Assembly: GCA_016859345.1 (NCBI GenBank)
Contig: CM029118.1
Span: forward strand, 27,284,501-27,348,500
Reading direction: 5' to 3'
Length of the DNA: 64,000 bases
DNA from: Istiophorus platypterus
Taxonomy: Eukaryota; Chordata; Actinopteri; Istiophoriformes; Istiophoridae
Each line of letters begins with the position of its first letter. Within the stretch, counting starts at the first letter, position 1. This document shows positions 13,391 to 25,222 of the stretch, piece after piece. Made by a program: the position numbers and the translations under genes. The notes under the pieces are model-generated. The model was not told where the DNA came from and ran no database searches. It saw only the letters and a list, made by a program, of their open reading frames with translations.

Positions 13391-15386
13391 ATGCAAGTTT
13401 GTAAGTTTCTTTTTGGACATGCACGAACATAGGTGAAAATACAAGTACGCAGATAGGTTGTAAACCTTTTACTGTATGATGGATAAACTGTCCCATTTCA
13501 ACTTTTTTCTTTCTATGAAAAGCTCTCCTCTTCAGCTGCTGGTTCTTCCACCAAATCTACCTCCTCTTCTCTCCAGCTCAGGCTTGCCCTCTCCTTGAGG
13601 AGCATTAAGGTATCAAAGGATTACCCCTAGAGTCAGCCTTGTAAATATTTTGGTCCAATAAGGGTTTATTAAGGGCTTCCTATTTTCATTGGAGAACAAA
13701 TGAGGGGAAGGGTTGACAGCTGCTTGGATTTTCTTTCAGCGGCATAGTCTATACATTTCAACCTCACCGTTGTCCTTTTCATCACTGACACATTTCTTGG
13801 CAAAATACACTACTGATTCATCTCTTGACAGACTTGCTGCCTCTGCCATATTCCTATTTGTGTAGATACAGTATCACTGTGCGTGTTTGTATCTCTCTGT
13901 GATCTAGTGGAGCCAAAAGTAAACATTAGTCAGTGTCAGAAAAGCAATGCTTGGATTTATAGCAGTACTTCTGCGAATATACTGTTTACAATAGGGATTT
14001 TTTTTCCAGTTTTCTCTTTGACTCATCTAAAAATAGTAAACTGTGTCTGTTTTGGTTCTGTAGATCGAGTACAGTCATGCTTTAGATATCAAATACAATA
14101 CACATCAGATTATTTTATAAACATGATTTCTGGGCTGCTTTTCTGTCTGAAGGAAAACATCGAGTCAGTCAGTGGTTTTGTGGCTGAGCAGAATCTCACA
14201 GACCTTTTAAATTTGATCTATACTTTGTGTACTCTATAATGTATTAAATACATCAGGGTGTAACTGGAGAATGGATTAAAAACATGGTCTGTAAGATGGC
14301 ATTTCTACAACAACAGTTTTAATCCCGGTTTGGTGGGCCTGAAAGTGTTTAGTCTTTCAAAAGAAGCCATCATTACAGCAGGGCTGAATTGATGCCATTA
14401 ATGCACTTCCATACCACTGCTGCTTTGCGCTGTTGTGTCACTGACTATGTTGTGATGACACTGTACCAGTTCAGACACTGAGCAGACAGTAATCTTTTAG
14501 GGGCGCAGTGTGCTTAAAACAAATTACTAACTACATCAATTCAACCAACGACATCCAAAGGTAAAAGTGTCTATACCTGTCTAAACGGCCACATTCGAAA
14601 CCATCTTCAGAATGAACTCTACAAATGTGGATAAGTGTGCAAACTTAGGGACAGTCTCTCCTCAAAACAAGAGAGAAGGTCGAATCTTGCTCACTATTCA
14701 TACCTCCACATCTGGCCATTAGCTTGAGTAGGCACAGGATTGTCGGTTGCAGAAAGTTACAGCATTGGACAGGTGTAGGGGGTGGCAATGTTAGGCCACA
14801 ATCGAAAAACCCTTAAAATGGACCACAGTGACCCCTTACTACTAAAGTAAAACAGTGTGTCTCATTTCCATTACATTTCAATACCATTGTGCACTATCTA
14901 CTAATTTTCACATTATCTTATTTTTGCATCTTGTACAAGAAATTAATCAACTTAATATATGGGCTGTTAACAGGTGATCCTATGAGCCAAACTGTGTCTC
15001 AGAAAAGATAATTTTTGATAATGAATTTACTGAACATGATTCAATGCTTCATTTTTTCTTCATTTTAACATTTTCCTTTTAGCACTCTCCAAAATGTGTT
15101 TTAATTTCTTACAGTTGTAACTTCTCAATTGCTGTTGTATATTGCATTGTAGGACAATAATGTCAAACAAGAGGTAATGTCATACACAAAACTCCTCAAC
15201 TTTAGGGTAGTGTAGTGTAGTGTTTTTTCTGCCTATGTAAATGAAACAACTCCCTCATCTTCATTTTGGTTTGTTTGCTGTGGGTTTACTGCCTCACAGC
15301 TAACACAGATCAGGGAGAATTTTCACAATAATGTAGCATCAGTTCTATAGGAGGATGTAATGGACAGTGTAGTGTAAATATGTGAA

Positions 15387-15436
15387 TGTGTGTGTGTGTT
15401 TGTGTGTGTGTATGTGTGGTGTGTATGTGTGTGTAT
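15387..15436. repeat. (TG)n microsatellite, imperfect
   Basis: TG run with TT, TA and GG interruptions. Confidence 0.95.
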
Positions 15437-15792
15437 GGGAAACCTGCAGTGAGACCCAAGGGTAGCAGCAGACCATATCTAATGGGAATTATACAGCATA
15501 TTAAAACCTTGCCCAATCACCTCTCTCACAAGCCCGTCACAACAGTTAGAAACTTCCTACACTTGGCCACTGGACAAAGTCAAGCCGTAGATCTCATCCA
15601 TGGATGGAGCAGTTTAAACTTAAGCATGTTGAACAAATTCCGTGATAGAAGTCAGTCAAAGAAGCAATCAAGAGAAGAAAAAAATGAGGAAGAAAAATGT
15701 ACTCAGATGTAGTACAGGTAATGTGGATAATTTACAAAGTATAAGTACAGGGGAATAATGTTGCTGTGGCTCAGAAGGTCAAGCAGGTCGTC

Positions 15793-15826
15793 CAATAACA
15801 GTGGATTGGTGGGTCCACTGTTATTG
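15793..15826. repeat. Perfect 13-bp inverted repeat, 8-nt loop
   Basis: CAATAACAGTGGA pairs with TCCACTGTTATTG across TTGGTGGG. Confidence 0.93.
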
Positions 15827-16791
15827 TCCACAGGTCAAAGTGTCCTTTATACTGAGCCCCAAATATGTCTGTGATCAAATATTCAGTGAGCTATCTCAGC
15901 TTCTACTTGATGGATAAGTGAAAAATGTGGAGGAGACAATACTGGAGCAGCAGAAACAAAAAAACTCTGAAGATATATATACATACTGAGGAGAGTTTTC
16001 ACACATCAAATCCCAAAACCAGCTGTAAATCAAACAGAGAATAGTTTGTTTTTCCTTCTTTCTTATTACTGTATAATGTATATATTTATCTTGTTATTCA
16101 TCTTCTCTGGTTATTTTCTTTTCTGTTCTTTTCTTGCGATGCTAATGGGTCAATCTAATGACTCTTCTTATGTTTATTTCAAATAAACCACAAATATAAA
16201 ATGCATCTCTTCCTGTTTGCAAACCTAAGTTTCCCAGGAGAGACCTCAGAGACACAAAGAGCAACTGGTTATAGTTTATATCTGCTAACAATAGTAAGAA
16301 AATGAATGAAAAATTATTATAAATAAAATATAGCAACTGAGTCACTCTCATTCAGACTTATTGCTTCATAAAAAGAATCTATGTATTAGGCAAGTAAGAG
16401 GCTGCACCCGCACGTTGATCTGTATGTGTGCAGATAACAGTGTCAGAGTTGGAATGTTTATGACAGCTGCTTCATGCAAATTATAACAGTGATTGTAAAG
16501 CACAGAAGTTAATTATAAAATAGTCGGGCCTGGTGCCACAGGCTTTTATCCTGCCTGGCAGAAGACTGTGATACATGAAATACACGCAAACAATGGGCAG
16601 TTAGCACCTCCACTAGCACAGGCCCTCTTGACGTCATCAAAGACAGAAATCCCAGGTGCTGATGGGATAGGAAATGGTCTCTCTGGCTCTTCTCCGACTC
16701 CTGGCACCTTGCTGACAACTGACGACATCTGCCTTTTCATGTAATGATCCCCTTGACTTCAAAGTGAAAGTAGGGGAATCCCACTTCACAC

Positions 16792-16793
<2 letters not shown>

Positions 16794-16866
<73 letters not shown>

Positions 16867-16869
16867 AAA
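16794..16869. repeat. (CA)n microsatellite, long
   Basis: About 33 uninterrupted CA units plus an A-interrupted tail. Confidence 0.98.
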
Positions 16870-17184
16870 CACATATGTACACAAAGCATTTGGATATGCA
16901 TTTATCTAATTTTTCTTCAAGGTGTGAGATGATTATAGCTGTCAGTTCTTTGTTGTAAATATGCTTTAGATGCTCAACTCTTAAATACAGGGTTTATAGA
17001 AATTCATGTTTTATGTCATTATGATCACTTTACAGACATCCAAGATTTTTAACAACACAGCAGGGCACGAATGGATGAATGAATGTACTCATAAAAAACA
17101 GAACTGGTTGAGTACATTGTGCATTGTTGAAGAAAATCTGCAGTTTCATTGTCTACAAAAAATACCCTTTTTATAAATAATAAA

Positions 17185-17243
17185 CACTGATTAGCCACAA
17201 CATTAAAACCAGATACTGGTTTTATTGTCATGGCTAATGAGTG
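17185..17243. mobile_element. Collapsed Tc1-like terminal inverted repeats
   Basis: CACTGATTAGCCACAACATT... (17185-17211) is followed five bases later by an imperfect reverse complement (17217-17243). The arm matches the remembered end of a widespread vertebrate Tc1-like family (CACTGATCAGCCACAACATT). It looks like a copy whose whole interior was lost. Confidence 0.55.
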
Positions 17244-18362
17244 CACTCTCAAAAACTACCAAATATGATTTGTTAAAGGAAACTGACTAAGCACCATTCC
17301 CATTAGATACTGTTGCTTCTCCTGGCAAGGTTCCTTTCATGTAAATTTTCGAAACAATGGGTTCTTGATTTCAGACAGAGGTCAACAGAAGCAAGCATTT
17401 CTTGTCATCTGAAATAACAACATCAGCATTAATAATGATAGTGACTGGTCAGTGACTACTTAGTTATATAAGTTAACCATGAGTTTGTGGAAAATAAGCC
17501 CTGGCTGACTTTGTTTCTACCATTTCTACCACAGAATCAATAACGTCAGATTGTCAGACTGATTTCAGAAAGTTCAAAATTTGGTTGGACACAACCTAAC
17601 CAACATTGTTTATCTTTCGCTGTCCAGAGCAGCAGTCAATAAGCATGATTCACAGTTTTCTTTTGAAAATAAAGTTAGGAGAATTTTCATCATCGTCTCG
17701 ACAAAAGCCCAAGTTCCTTTTCTTAAGCAGGCAATCTGGTGTAGTGCCATATAATTTAAACTGTACTGTTCAATCCAACTAGGTAGATGACTGATATTAC
17801 AGATGTTTTTTTTAGAATTCTTGATGGGCTGACTGCAAAGGAGCTGCAAAAGGAGCTGCTCAGAAAAAGATGAGGCTGTGAATGACACTGACTGATACTG
17901 AAAAAACACACTCGCAGAGACCTGCAGAACAGTTCCTGCATGCATACACATTTCTCATGAACTTGGTTTTCTATCTCTAATTGGACTCCATCTACTAAAA
18001 TGTTTATTGTAGAACACTGATCATTTACAATAATAAATATAAATACAGGAAAATAAACTTTCATTCTAACCGCTTTTTGTGTACACATTCTCAAAATCTT
18101 GGTCCTTTGACCTATTTTGTTTGATGCTCATACAAACACACATGTCCAATATTTGGCCTGCACTAAGTGTATGACTGTCTTCACGGAAGAAATAATCACA
18201 CAAGGCTGAATAGGATGAAATGTGAGTGACAGGCAGGCAGATGCTTGCCACTGTGGCAACCGCTGACACAGCCAAAAAATCCTAGAAGAAGAGATATAAA
18301 TTGACCCCAAAAAGACCCGCAGATACAGGCAGCAGGGCAATTATACCGTCTGAAAAGAGGAC

Positions 18363-18396
18363 GGGACAGGACAGAGGACAGGACAGGACAGAGGAG
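18363..18396. repeat. GGACA pentanucleotide repeat
   Basis: Short run of GGACA units with GAGGACA variants. Confidence 0.85.
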
Positions 18397-21300
18397 TAGC
18401 ATCTGACTCTGTAGTTGTACATTCTGGAACCCATGCTGGAAAAAGTAGTGCCACATGACAGGCAAAACAAACAAACAAAAGCAAAGTAAGTGGGGGAAAA
18501 ATCAAGGGAAAACCCGACATATTCCTGGGGTAACAGCTTGCTTCTTTTAAGGCTTCACTGAAGTGTTTGACTGTTCAGTAAATAGGCCCTGTATCTGATT
18601 AGAAACAGAATGCACCAGCTTTCTTGGCCGGGACTACACCCAACCTTCAAAGGAGAGGGGTCTTCCATGCTTAACTTTTGCCCTTATTATACAGTCTGTT
18701 CAAGGCCGGGATGTTGCACCTATATTCCACCTCACTGTTCTGTTAAGGTATGAACACCACCATGAGTTTTTTTAGAGAGCATACTGATATCCCTGGGTCA
18801 TAGGTGTGACATGTAACTCAACAGCATCAACATCTGTCCTGCCATGCCCGCGTTTTCTTTGACACAGACATCAGCTCTGCTACGACCTCCTCCGATAATC
18901 TAGCAGCAGGGATAGCGGCATAAAGGTTTATCATTTAATTATTCATTCATTTGTTTGTTTTTTTCCCCCTATGTATGCCTTTGTTCCTGTGTTAAAAATA
19001 CCATATGCTGGTTGTGAATACATTCTTAGCCCTGGAAGGAGGCTCCTAGAGATGTGGTCTTTTCCTGGTGACCTGATGCTTGAAGTCTTTTCTTAGGGAG
19101 TGGCTGACATAAAGCAGGCGGCTGATGTCCACCTTAACTCTTTCTAAGGCTTGGCAATTTACCATTAGATGATTATCCTATATAAGCAGCAGAGGTCCAA
19201 TCATGTATAGTTTTGTCTATGTTTGAATACTTTAAATGCTGAATTCTGTTAACTCTTTTAAGAGGCCTATCTTTCTGAATTCTGACCCCTGTAATGAATT
19301 GCCCCCAATATTTTTTTCAATATATGTATATATTCTTCAACCCATCAGTGTTTTGTGTATTAGTTCTTTAGTGCTGAGTCTTCAATGAAAATTGATTACT
19401 ATTATGCAAATGATGTTTTTGTTTGTTTGTGTCAGTGTCAACAAGGAAAGCGTGCATAATGAGTGGTCTTCTGAATGGCAAAATAGCAGGATCTCTATCT
19501 ATGTGAGACTTCTGTCACAGAGCGTTTTTGAGAAATGTATAAGTGGTGATGAGTGATGCTAGTACAGCCCAGCTCATGCCCTGGACCAAGGAATCAATCA
19601 AAAGATAGAGTCTGGGCATAACCTGGAGCACTAGAGACAGTCAGCTGGTTAAGCATGGTAGGAGGATGTCCAGCTCCTCCTGGGGGACCCTGAGGCATAC
19701 CCAGGTCAGATGAGATATACAATCTCATATATAATCTCTCCAGCATATTCTCAGGGTCTCATACCAGTTGGATATGCCTGGAGGCATCCCGATCTGCCTG
19801 AACTGCCTCAATTACCAAAATACATGAGTTAGAAGCTTGTCATCCTTTACAGTTTGCCCACATTTTATATTTTGATCTATAAGGTTGCAATACTGTGTTG
19901 GAGTGTTTTTTTGGCACAAGGTAAGCTGTGTTCCTGCACAAAACTTGATGACAGGAGAGAGGGCTCCAGTTGGAACCAAACTACAGAAGTACAATGTCGA
20001 AGGAAAAAAATTCTCGGTTGACATTCAAACATGACAATAGGAAAGAAGACATTGAAATTTAAAGTTAATTTTGGGCAATAGAAGGGAAGTCAGGGGATCT
20101 CCCATCATAAGGATTAATCATCTGGGGACAATGGACATCTGTACAGAATTTTGTGTCAATAGATGTTCACAGGATAGGTGAAAACATGCCAGTGGCACTG
20201 GATGCAAATTAAGGGAACATCAAGGTAATTAGGAGTCATCCTCTTGTCACCATTTCAATAGTTATCATTACATTTCAGTAAAAAAAACAAAAACCTTCAA
20301 CCTAAACCTGTCAGCCTTGTGGTGATGTTTCAAAGTAGATTAGACTAAGCAGCTGTGTTTACAGTAACATAGCGATGGGTCATGCAGATCATGTTCACCA
20401 TCATGAAAAAGAGCTTTGAGAACCACCTCATAAATAAATATTTTCAGGCCTTGCATATATTATCTTACATTTTGCCTTCAAATATATCTGAGTAGGTACA
20501 TTAAAAGGCCTCTTTGCTCTAGTTCCCACATGTGGTGTTCTCAGGACAGAAGGCACGGTGCTTATATTTCCAGCTGCAGCCAGATATGTTGTATTTCTTT
20601 TGGGAAACAAACAACAGACTGCCCCAACAGGCCATGGTAACTTAACACCCAACTGGGGGAGAGACATTGTGAGAAAGGGAAAAAATGAGAGAGAGACCGC
20701 TAAGGGCTTTAGACAGTTGGTTTAGCATGCCGTAAACAAGCACATCGTCTGTCAACATAGTGGCACGGTGCGACAAGCTGTGGTGTGCCGGGGTGTAACG
20801 CTGTTCATATCTAAAAACATCTGTAGCCACCAAAGACAAATAAAAACTACATTTTTGGAGAGAGAGAACGAGAAACATGCTGTGAGAAACCGATCAAGAG
20901 AGTAGGAGAAATAGCTAGAAACAAAAGACAATAACCATCCTCCCACATTAGAAAATGTCTCCCAGACCGCAAATCTTTCCATTTTCCAATTTTAATCAGG
21001 TAGTCTTCCAGAGTGTCAAACATGAGCAAGCTTATTCAACAACTCAGGGACCTTTCTCTGCGATCTCTGGAAACACTGTGGTTATGTTTCTTCACTAACT
21101 ACACATCAAGCTGTGCAGATGACAGTGCAATTACCCTCTAAAGTACAGTGCAGGAAATTTCCCAGCAACCTCAAATCACTGACACTTCTACCAACACTTA
21201 AGCCAAGTGCAGGGCCACCAAAATTGCATCTTACATCTTAATGACAAGCAGACACTGTAATGAGCCAATGAGCTATAATATCATCATAAAGGTGTCTATT

Positions 21301-23551
21301 CCCATGAAAAAGTTTTCAATGTGATATCTTCTTTTGGAAGAGGGTGAAACTGTTTTAAGGTTATTAAAAGCACAATATAAAAACAAAACAAAACTTATTA
21401 CATATTATAAAGGATGGAAACTTCTCTCTTTCTCACTCAAGTATATGATGCATTTCCACTTTCTTAGTATGCTTTACTACTTTTTATATGCTCAAAAGTA
21501 AACTTTAAACAGCCTCACCATGTTCAGCTTTCACTAGTTATTTGGGACAGAACACCAACCTTATAACCTTATAAGGTAACCATATATAACCTTATAACCC
21601 TGTCCGGTGCAAGTTGTAGAAGTAGCCCTCAAAACCAAACCTCGCTTTATTTTTGTGACAATGACTGAAAGAGAAACACAACAATGGGACAATGGGATTT
21701 AAGATGCTGTTTTCTCCCTTTTCATTGATGCAATTATGTCACACTGCTGTGACCCCAGTACACTGCCTACAAAATCCAGTAAGTTTTCTTGCGTTTTTGA
21801 TCTACAAAAAAGGGTGCAATGTCCTTAACTTCCAGGAACACCATTCCCAAGTTTTGCCTGTAGATCTGTTGCTCCCTTTACAAAGTTCAAGACAAACACA
21901 GCAAAGGCAAAATGTGAGTGTGGAGGTTTTGGAATTATTGAAAGGCCCCGTAGACGAAGCAGGTCTGAGTGATCAAAAAGTAATGGTTGATGCAAAATGA
22001 AATTTGCACATCTTTTGTACCTCTCACTGATGTTGACGCAACTGTTTCCTGGTTTGGTTGTCTGGTTTGATCAGTGTCTCTCCTGGCACAGCTGGTGTTC
22101 AAGTGTGCTGGGAAGATTGGAAGCTGGACTGCATGGGATGTCAGGTGTTGTACTTTCCACATCCACACGTGTGCAAGGATCTGCTGGTGTCCAGGTGATC
22201 AGAGGGTGTATGCCAGGCTCTGTCCATACCTCTTTGTATCCTCCTTTTTCTTGGAGTTTTGTCCACAAGTCCGACAAGAGCATCAACTGCACATGGTCTG
22301 CAGCAAGTGGACTCTTAGCAGAGTAGAGAGTAGTACAATAGGAATAACTATACACCCACAAGGGAGTATAATTGAGGCTTCAGTGTCCCCAACTGTGGAG
22401 TATCCCTTGGAATTCTGGCCATATTGGACAAACCTACACCTCATGGTTTAAAGCCAATGTCAACATTGAGTGCAAGTGGTGTGCCCCTTATCTAGTGATT
22501 CCTGAGGTGTATTCACATTACAGCAGCAAAAGAGCAGAGTCTCATGTAAGATAAGCTGTTTAAAAATGGCTATGAATAAAGTAATGGGAAACAAAACACA
22601 AAAGCAAGGAAATTAGAGGTTATATTAAAAATCTATATACTGTATAAACTTTACAACATACAAGTGACATACAAGTAGATTTGGTAGACAGTACAAATCT
22701 GCGTTTCACACCTCATAGACCCTTGGGGTGATTTAATTGGACTTGCAATATTAAAATGATAATCAGGATAATACACAGACTTAACCCAGTAAATGATTTT
22801 ATTAGTAAGAAGCTATAAAGCTCTCAAGACAAAATATCCCTATAGCTCCCAGTAGCATTATTACTGGTCTCATAAATAGATTGTAAAAAAATGTCACGAA
22901 GGGTGATTTGATCAGTATACTCTAAATACACAATTAAGTAGTGCAGACATTCATAAGCCCCATGAGAATATTGCAGGGTTATTAAGGTGATTTTTTTTAC
23001 TTGGGTTGTGCTTTGTGCTCTGCCAAAAAAGCTGGCATGAGCTGTGAGAAGCCTTATTATGCTCGGCGGAGTGTGAATATCTGTGTAGTGAGCTGGCTGT
23101 ACACTTCAACTGTGTGTCTGTCAGTGCATTTCAGCAACCTATCCAGGTGTTTGCCAGGCACCGGAATAGAAAAGGCTACTGCAGGACCACCTGCTCACAT
23201 CAATTAGGATTACACACATTCTTTTAACAATATGAGCCAGTGAAGTGTGCACAACGTGTCGCTTTAACATGACAGATTTAATTATATGACTTTTAAACAC
23301 ATAGACAATGTGCCATTTTGGCTAGTTAAAATGACTAGTCATCAGCACTGGTGCTGATGGGAAGAACTGGGTAAAGCACAATGCTGCCCTTAAAATGCTG
23401 TCAGTGATGTTAAATTAAGGTAAGGGACCTAGAAAAGAAGTTAAATTAATACATACAGAAAACATTGTATTTCAGACTTAATTTAAAGCACCAAAGAAAA
23501 CTTAAGGAAACATTTTAGAAAACACATGCAGACCAAATTTCCTATAAGCCC

Positions 23552-23554
<3 letters not shown>

Positions 23555-23611
<57 letters not shown>
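23555..23611. repeat. (AT)n microsatellite
   Basis: Uninterrupted TA run of about 28 units. Confidence 0.98.
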
Positions 23612-23612
<1 letters not shown>

Positions 23613-24659
23613 TAGAACCTTTATTTGTTTTATATCCTGTGTGTTTGTCCTCAAGTGTTCTTGTTTTTGGGCGCAGGCTTTATTCACATGTATTGTGGTT
23701 GTTGAGATACCATTGTGTCCAGGTTCAGACCTTCATTGGTTCTTAATATTAATTATTCTAGTTAACTAATACAGCCACAGAGGAACAAGCATTAAACCTA
23801 TAATATCAACTATATAATAAAAAAACCTACAATAGAATGTAATACTTTACATAATACAAATACACCATAAGTACTAATATTGATTCCTTCCTAACTTTAG
23901 GGGCCTACAATGTGGGATATCGGGGATCTTGCATCATCAGGGTTTCATCAGGCATTTTTTTGTAGGCTATGATAGATCTTTGAAACTGTATCTTTTTTTA
24001 AATTTGCGATAGATACATTATAATATGATTAGAAGAAGTGTACTGAAATCTCAGTTACTTTGGTTTCAATCTTCTTATCCCTAATCCTCGTATTAAAAAA
24101 GCGTAATTTAAAATTCATCCAGAGTTTCACACACAATAGCGAACACACTGTTCTGTCCACACAAATCTTTATGACCGTTGAACTAGGGAAGGTAAGCATG
24201 CATCAGGCCTCTGGATGTCTGGGCCAAAACACAACATATCTAATTATGGCACCACCATCTGGTCAAACAGTATATTTCTTATTAGACTGGAAATTTGGAA
24301 GAATTTATCATTACATTTAATGATATCAAACCGAACATCTTTGTGGTTTTGGTACAGAAATCATTGATATCCTTTTATTAAGAAATAGTAGTCATATAAA
24401 AAGGTGAAATACAAATAAAAGTAATAAAAGTGGCTGAAACCTGACTAAGCTCTAAGGGTTAACGAGCCAAACAGGTTGGCAATCAATTAAGAAAGTCGAC
24501 AGCGCAGTAATACCTGTATCTTCTGCATTTTCTGAAGGTCTCTCTTATTACAGTCGTTGAAGTGAAGGGATTGGAATAGTCAGGTGTGAAATGTGTGTGT
24601 TTTCTGCTCTTCGTCCTGCCGCTGCACAGACAAAAATCTTTTGAAAAGTCTTTCAAAAG

Positions 24660-25120
24660 CAGTTTGAGAACCGCCGAGTCCCGGTCTGCTCGGTGAGCAT
24701 CGGGGGGGGGGGGCACCTGAAGGCAGCAGCGGTCAGAGGAGAATCCTCTTCTCCCTTTCTCCTCTTTTATCGACGCGTGGTGGATGATGCTGCGCGCTGA
24801 TTGGCTGCTGGACCGTGACTTGTGCTCCATCCCGCCGGCCGACTCCCCCAGAGCCGGGGCCGAGGGCTCAGTCAGCGCTCCTCCCGGTGATCCCCGCCAC
24901 GGCTCCGTGCTGCCGCCGCTCCCCCACGCTCCCCCACGCTCACCCACTCTGTGCGCACCGGCGGCGGCTGCGACGTGCAGACTTCACCTGAACCAGCAAA
25001 GCGCGGAACAGAGCCACTTAACCATGCGTGCGTTCTGCATTATGCGCCACCGCAGGTTATTACAACTTCTGCGCTCTCTCAGGAGGTAACGGGGGAGGTG
25101 TGAGCTTGCATGCCATCATC
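24660..25120 (+). promoter_or_regulatory. CpG-rich promoter and 5' leader of adamts18
   Basis: This is the only strongly GC- and CpG-rich stretch near the gene, and it ends at the start codon. It holds a perfect inverted CCAAT box (CTGATTGGCT, 24797-24806), a run of 12 G at 24702-24713, and a 10-bp tandem CCCCCACGCT at 24921-24940. No convincing TATA box sits at a fixed distance, which fits a CpG-island promoter. The transcription start cannot be read from the sequence. Short upstream ORFs lie at 25024-25089 and 25110-25142. Confidence 0.6.
25024..25089 (+). other. Candidate upstream ORF, 21 codons, in the adamts18 leader
   Basis: An ATG in fair context (A at -3) opens 21 codons and stops with TAA 31 nt before the main start codon. 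The predicted peptide is arginine-rich. It is in a different frame from the main CDS. A second, weak-context ATG at 25110 opens a 10-codon frame (25110-25142) that overlaps the main ATG. Whether either lies in the mRNA depends on the unknown transcription start. Confidence 0.35.
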
Positions 25121-25222
25121 ATGGATTGCCTTTTTCTTCTGATATGGACTTTATCCATCCCTTGGGTCGGCTGCACCTCAAGCAAGCTGCTCTCCACCCT
25201 CCTGTCCTGGAATATTATCAAG
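25121..25222 (+). CDS. adamts18: adamts18 exon 1: start codon and signal peptide
   Basis: Residues 1-34. The ATG is the first in-frame one after the CpG-rich leader and has good context (A at -3, G at +4). The hydrophobic run LFLLIWTLSIPWVG is a secretory signal core. The exon must end after AAG at 25222, because only this boundary leaves phase 0 for exon 2. The donor is therefore GCATGT, a GC-type donor. The nearest GT (25227) would shift the frame and hit a stop in exon 3. Confidence 0.8.

Larger units (their letters stand above)
12001..24659. other. 5' flanking sequence, no gene seen
   Basis: Non-coding sequence with microsatellites at 13345-13390, 15387-15436, 16794-16869 and 23555-23611, a GGACA pentanucleotide run at 18363-18396, a 13-bp hairpin at 15793-15826, and a collapsed inverted repeat at 17185-17243. 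Less repetitive stretches around 13600-13740 and 18590-18700 could be regulatory, but nothing in them is decisive. Confidence 0.6.

Noticed and set aside
21997..22326. Open frame with a signal-peptide-like start (MKFAHLLYLSLML)
   Set aside because: The rest is low-information sequence with open frames on both strands. There are no splice sites or homology I can recognise.
24483..24947. 154-codon minus-strand frame over the promoter
   Set aside because: Stop-poor because it lies in the CpG-rich leader of adamts18; no protein family seen.
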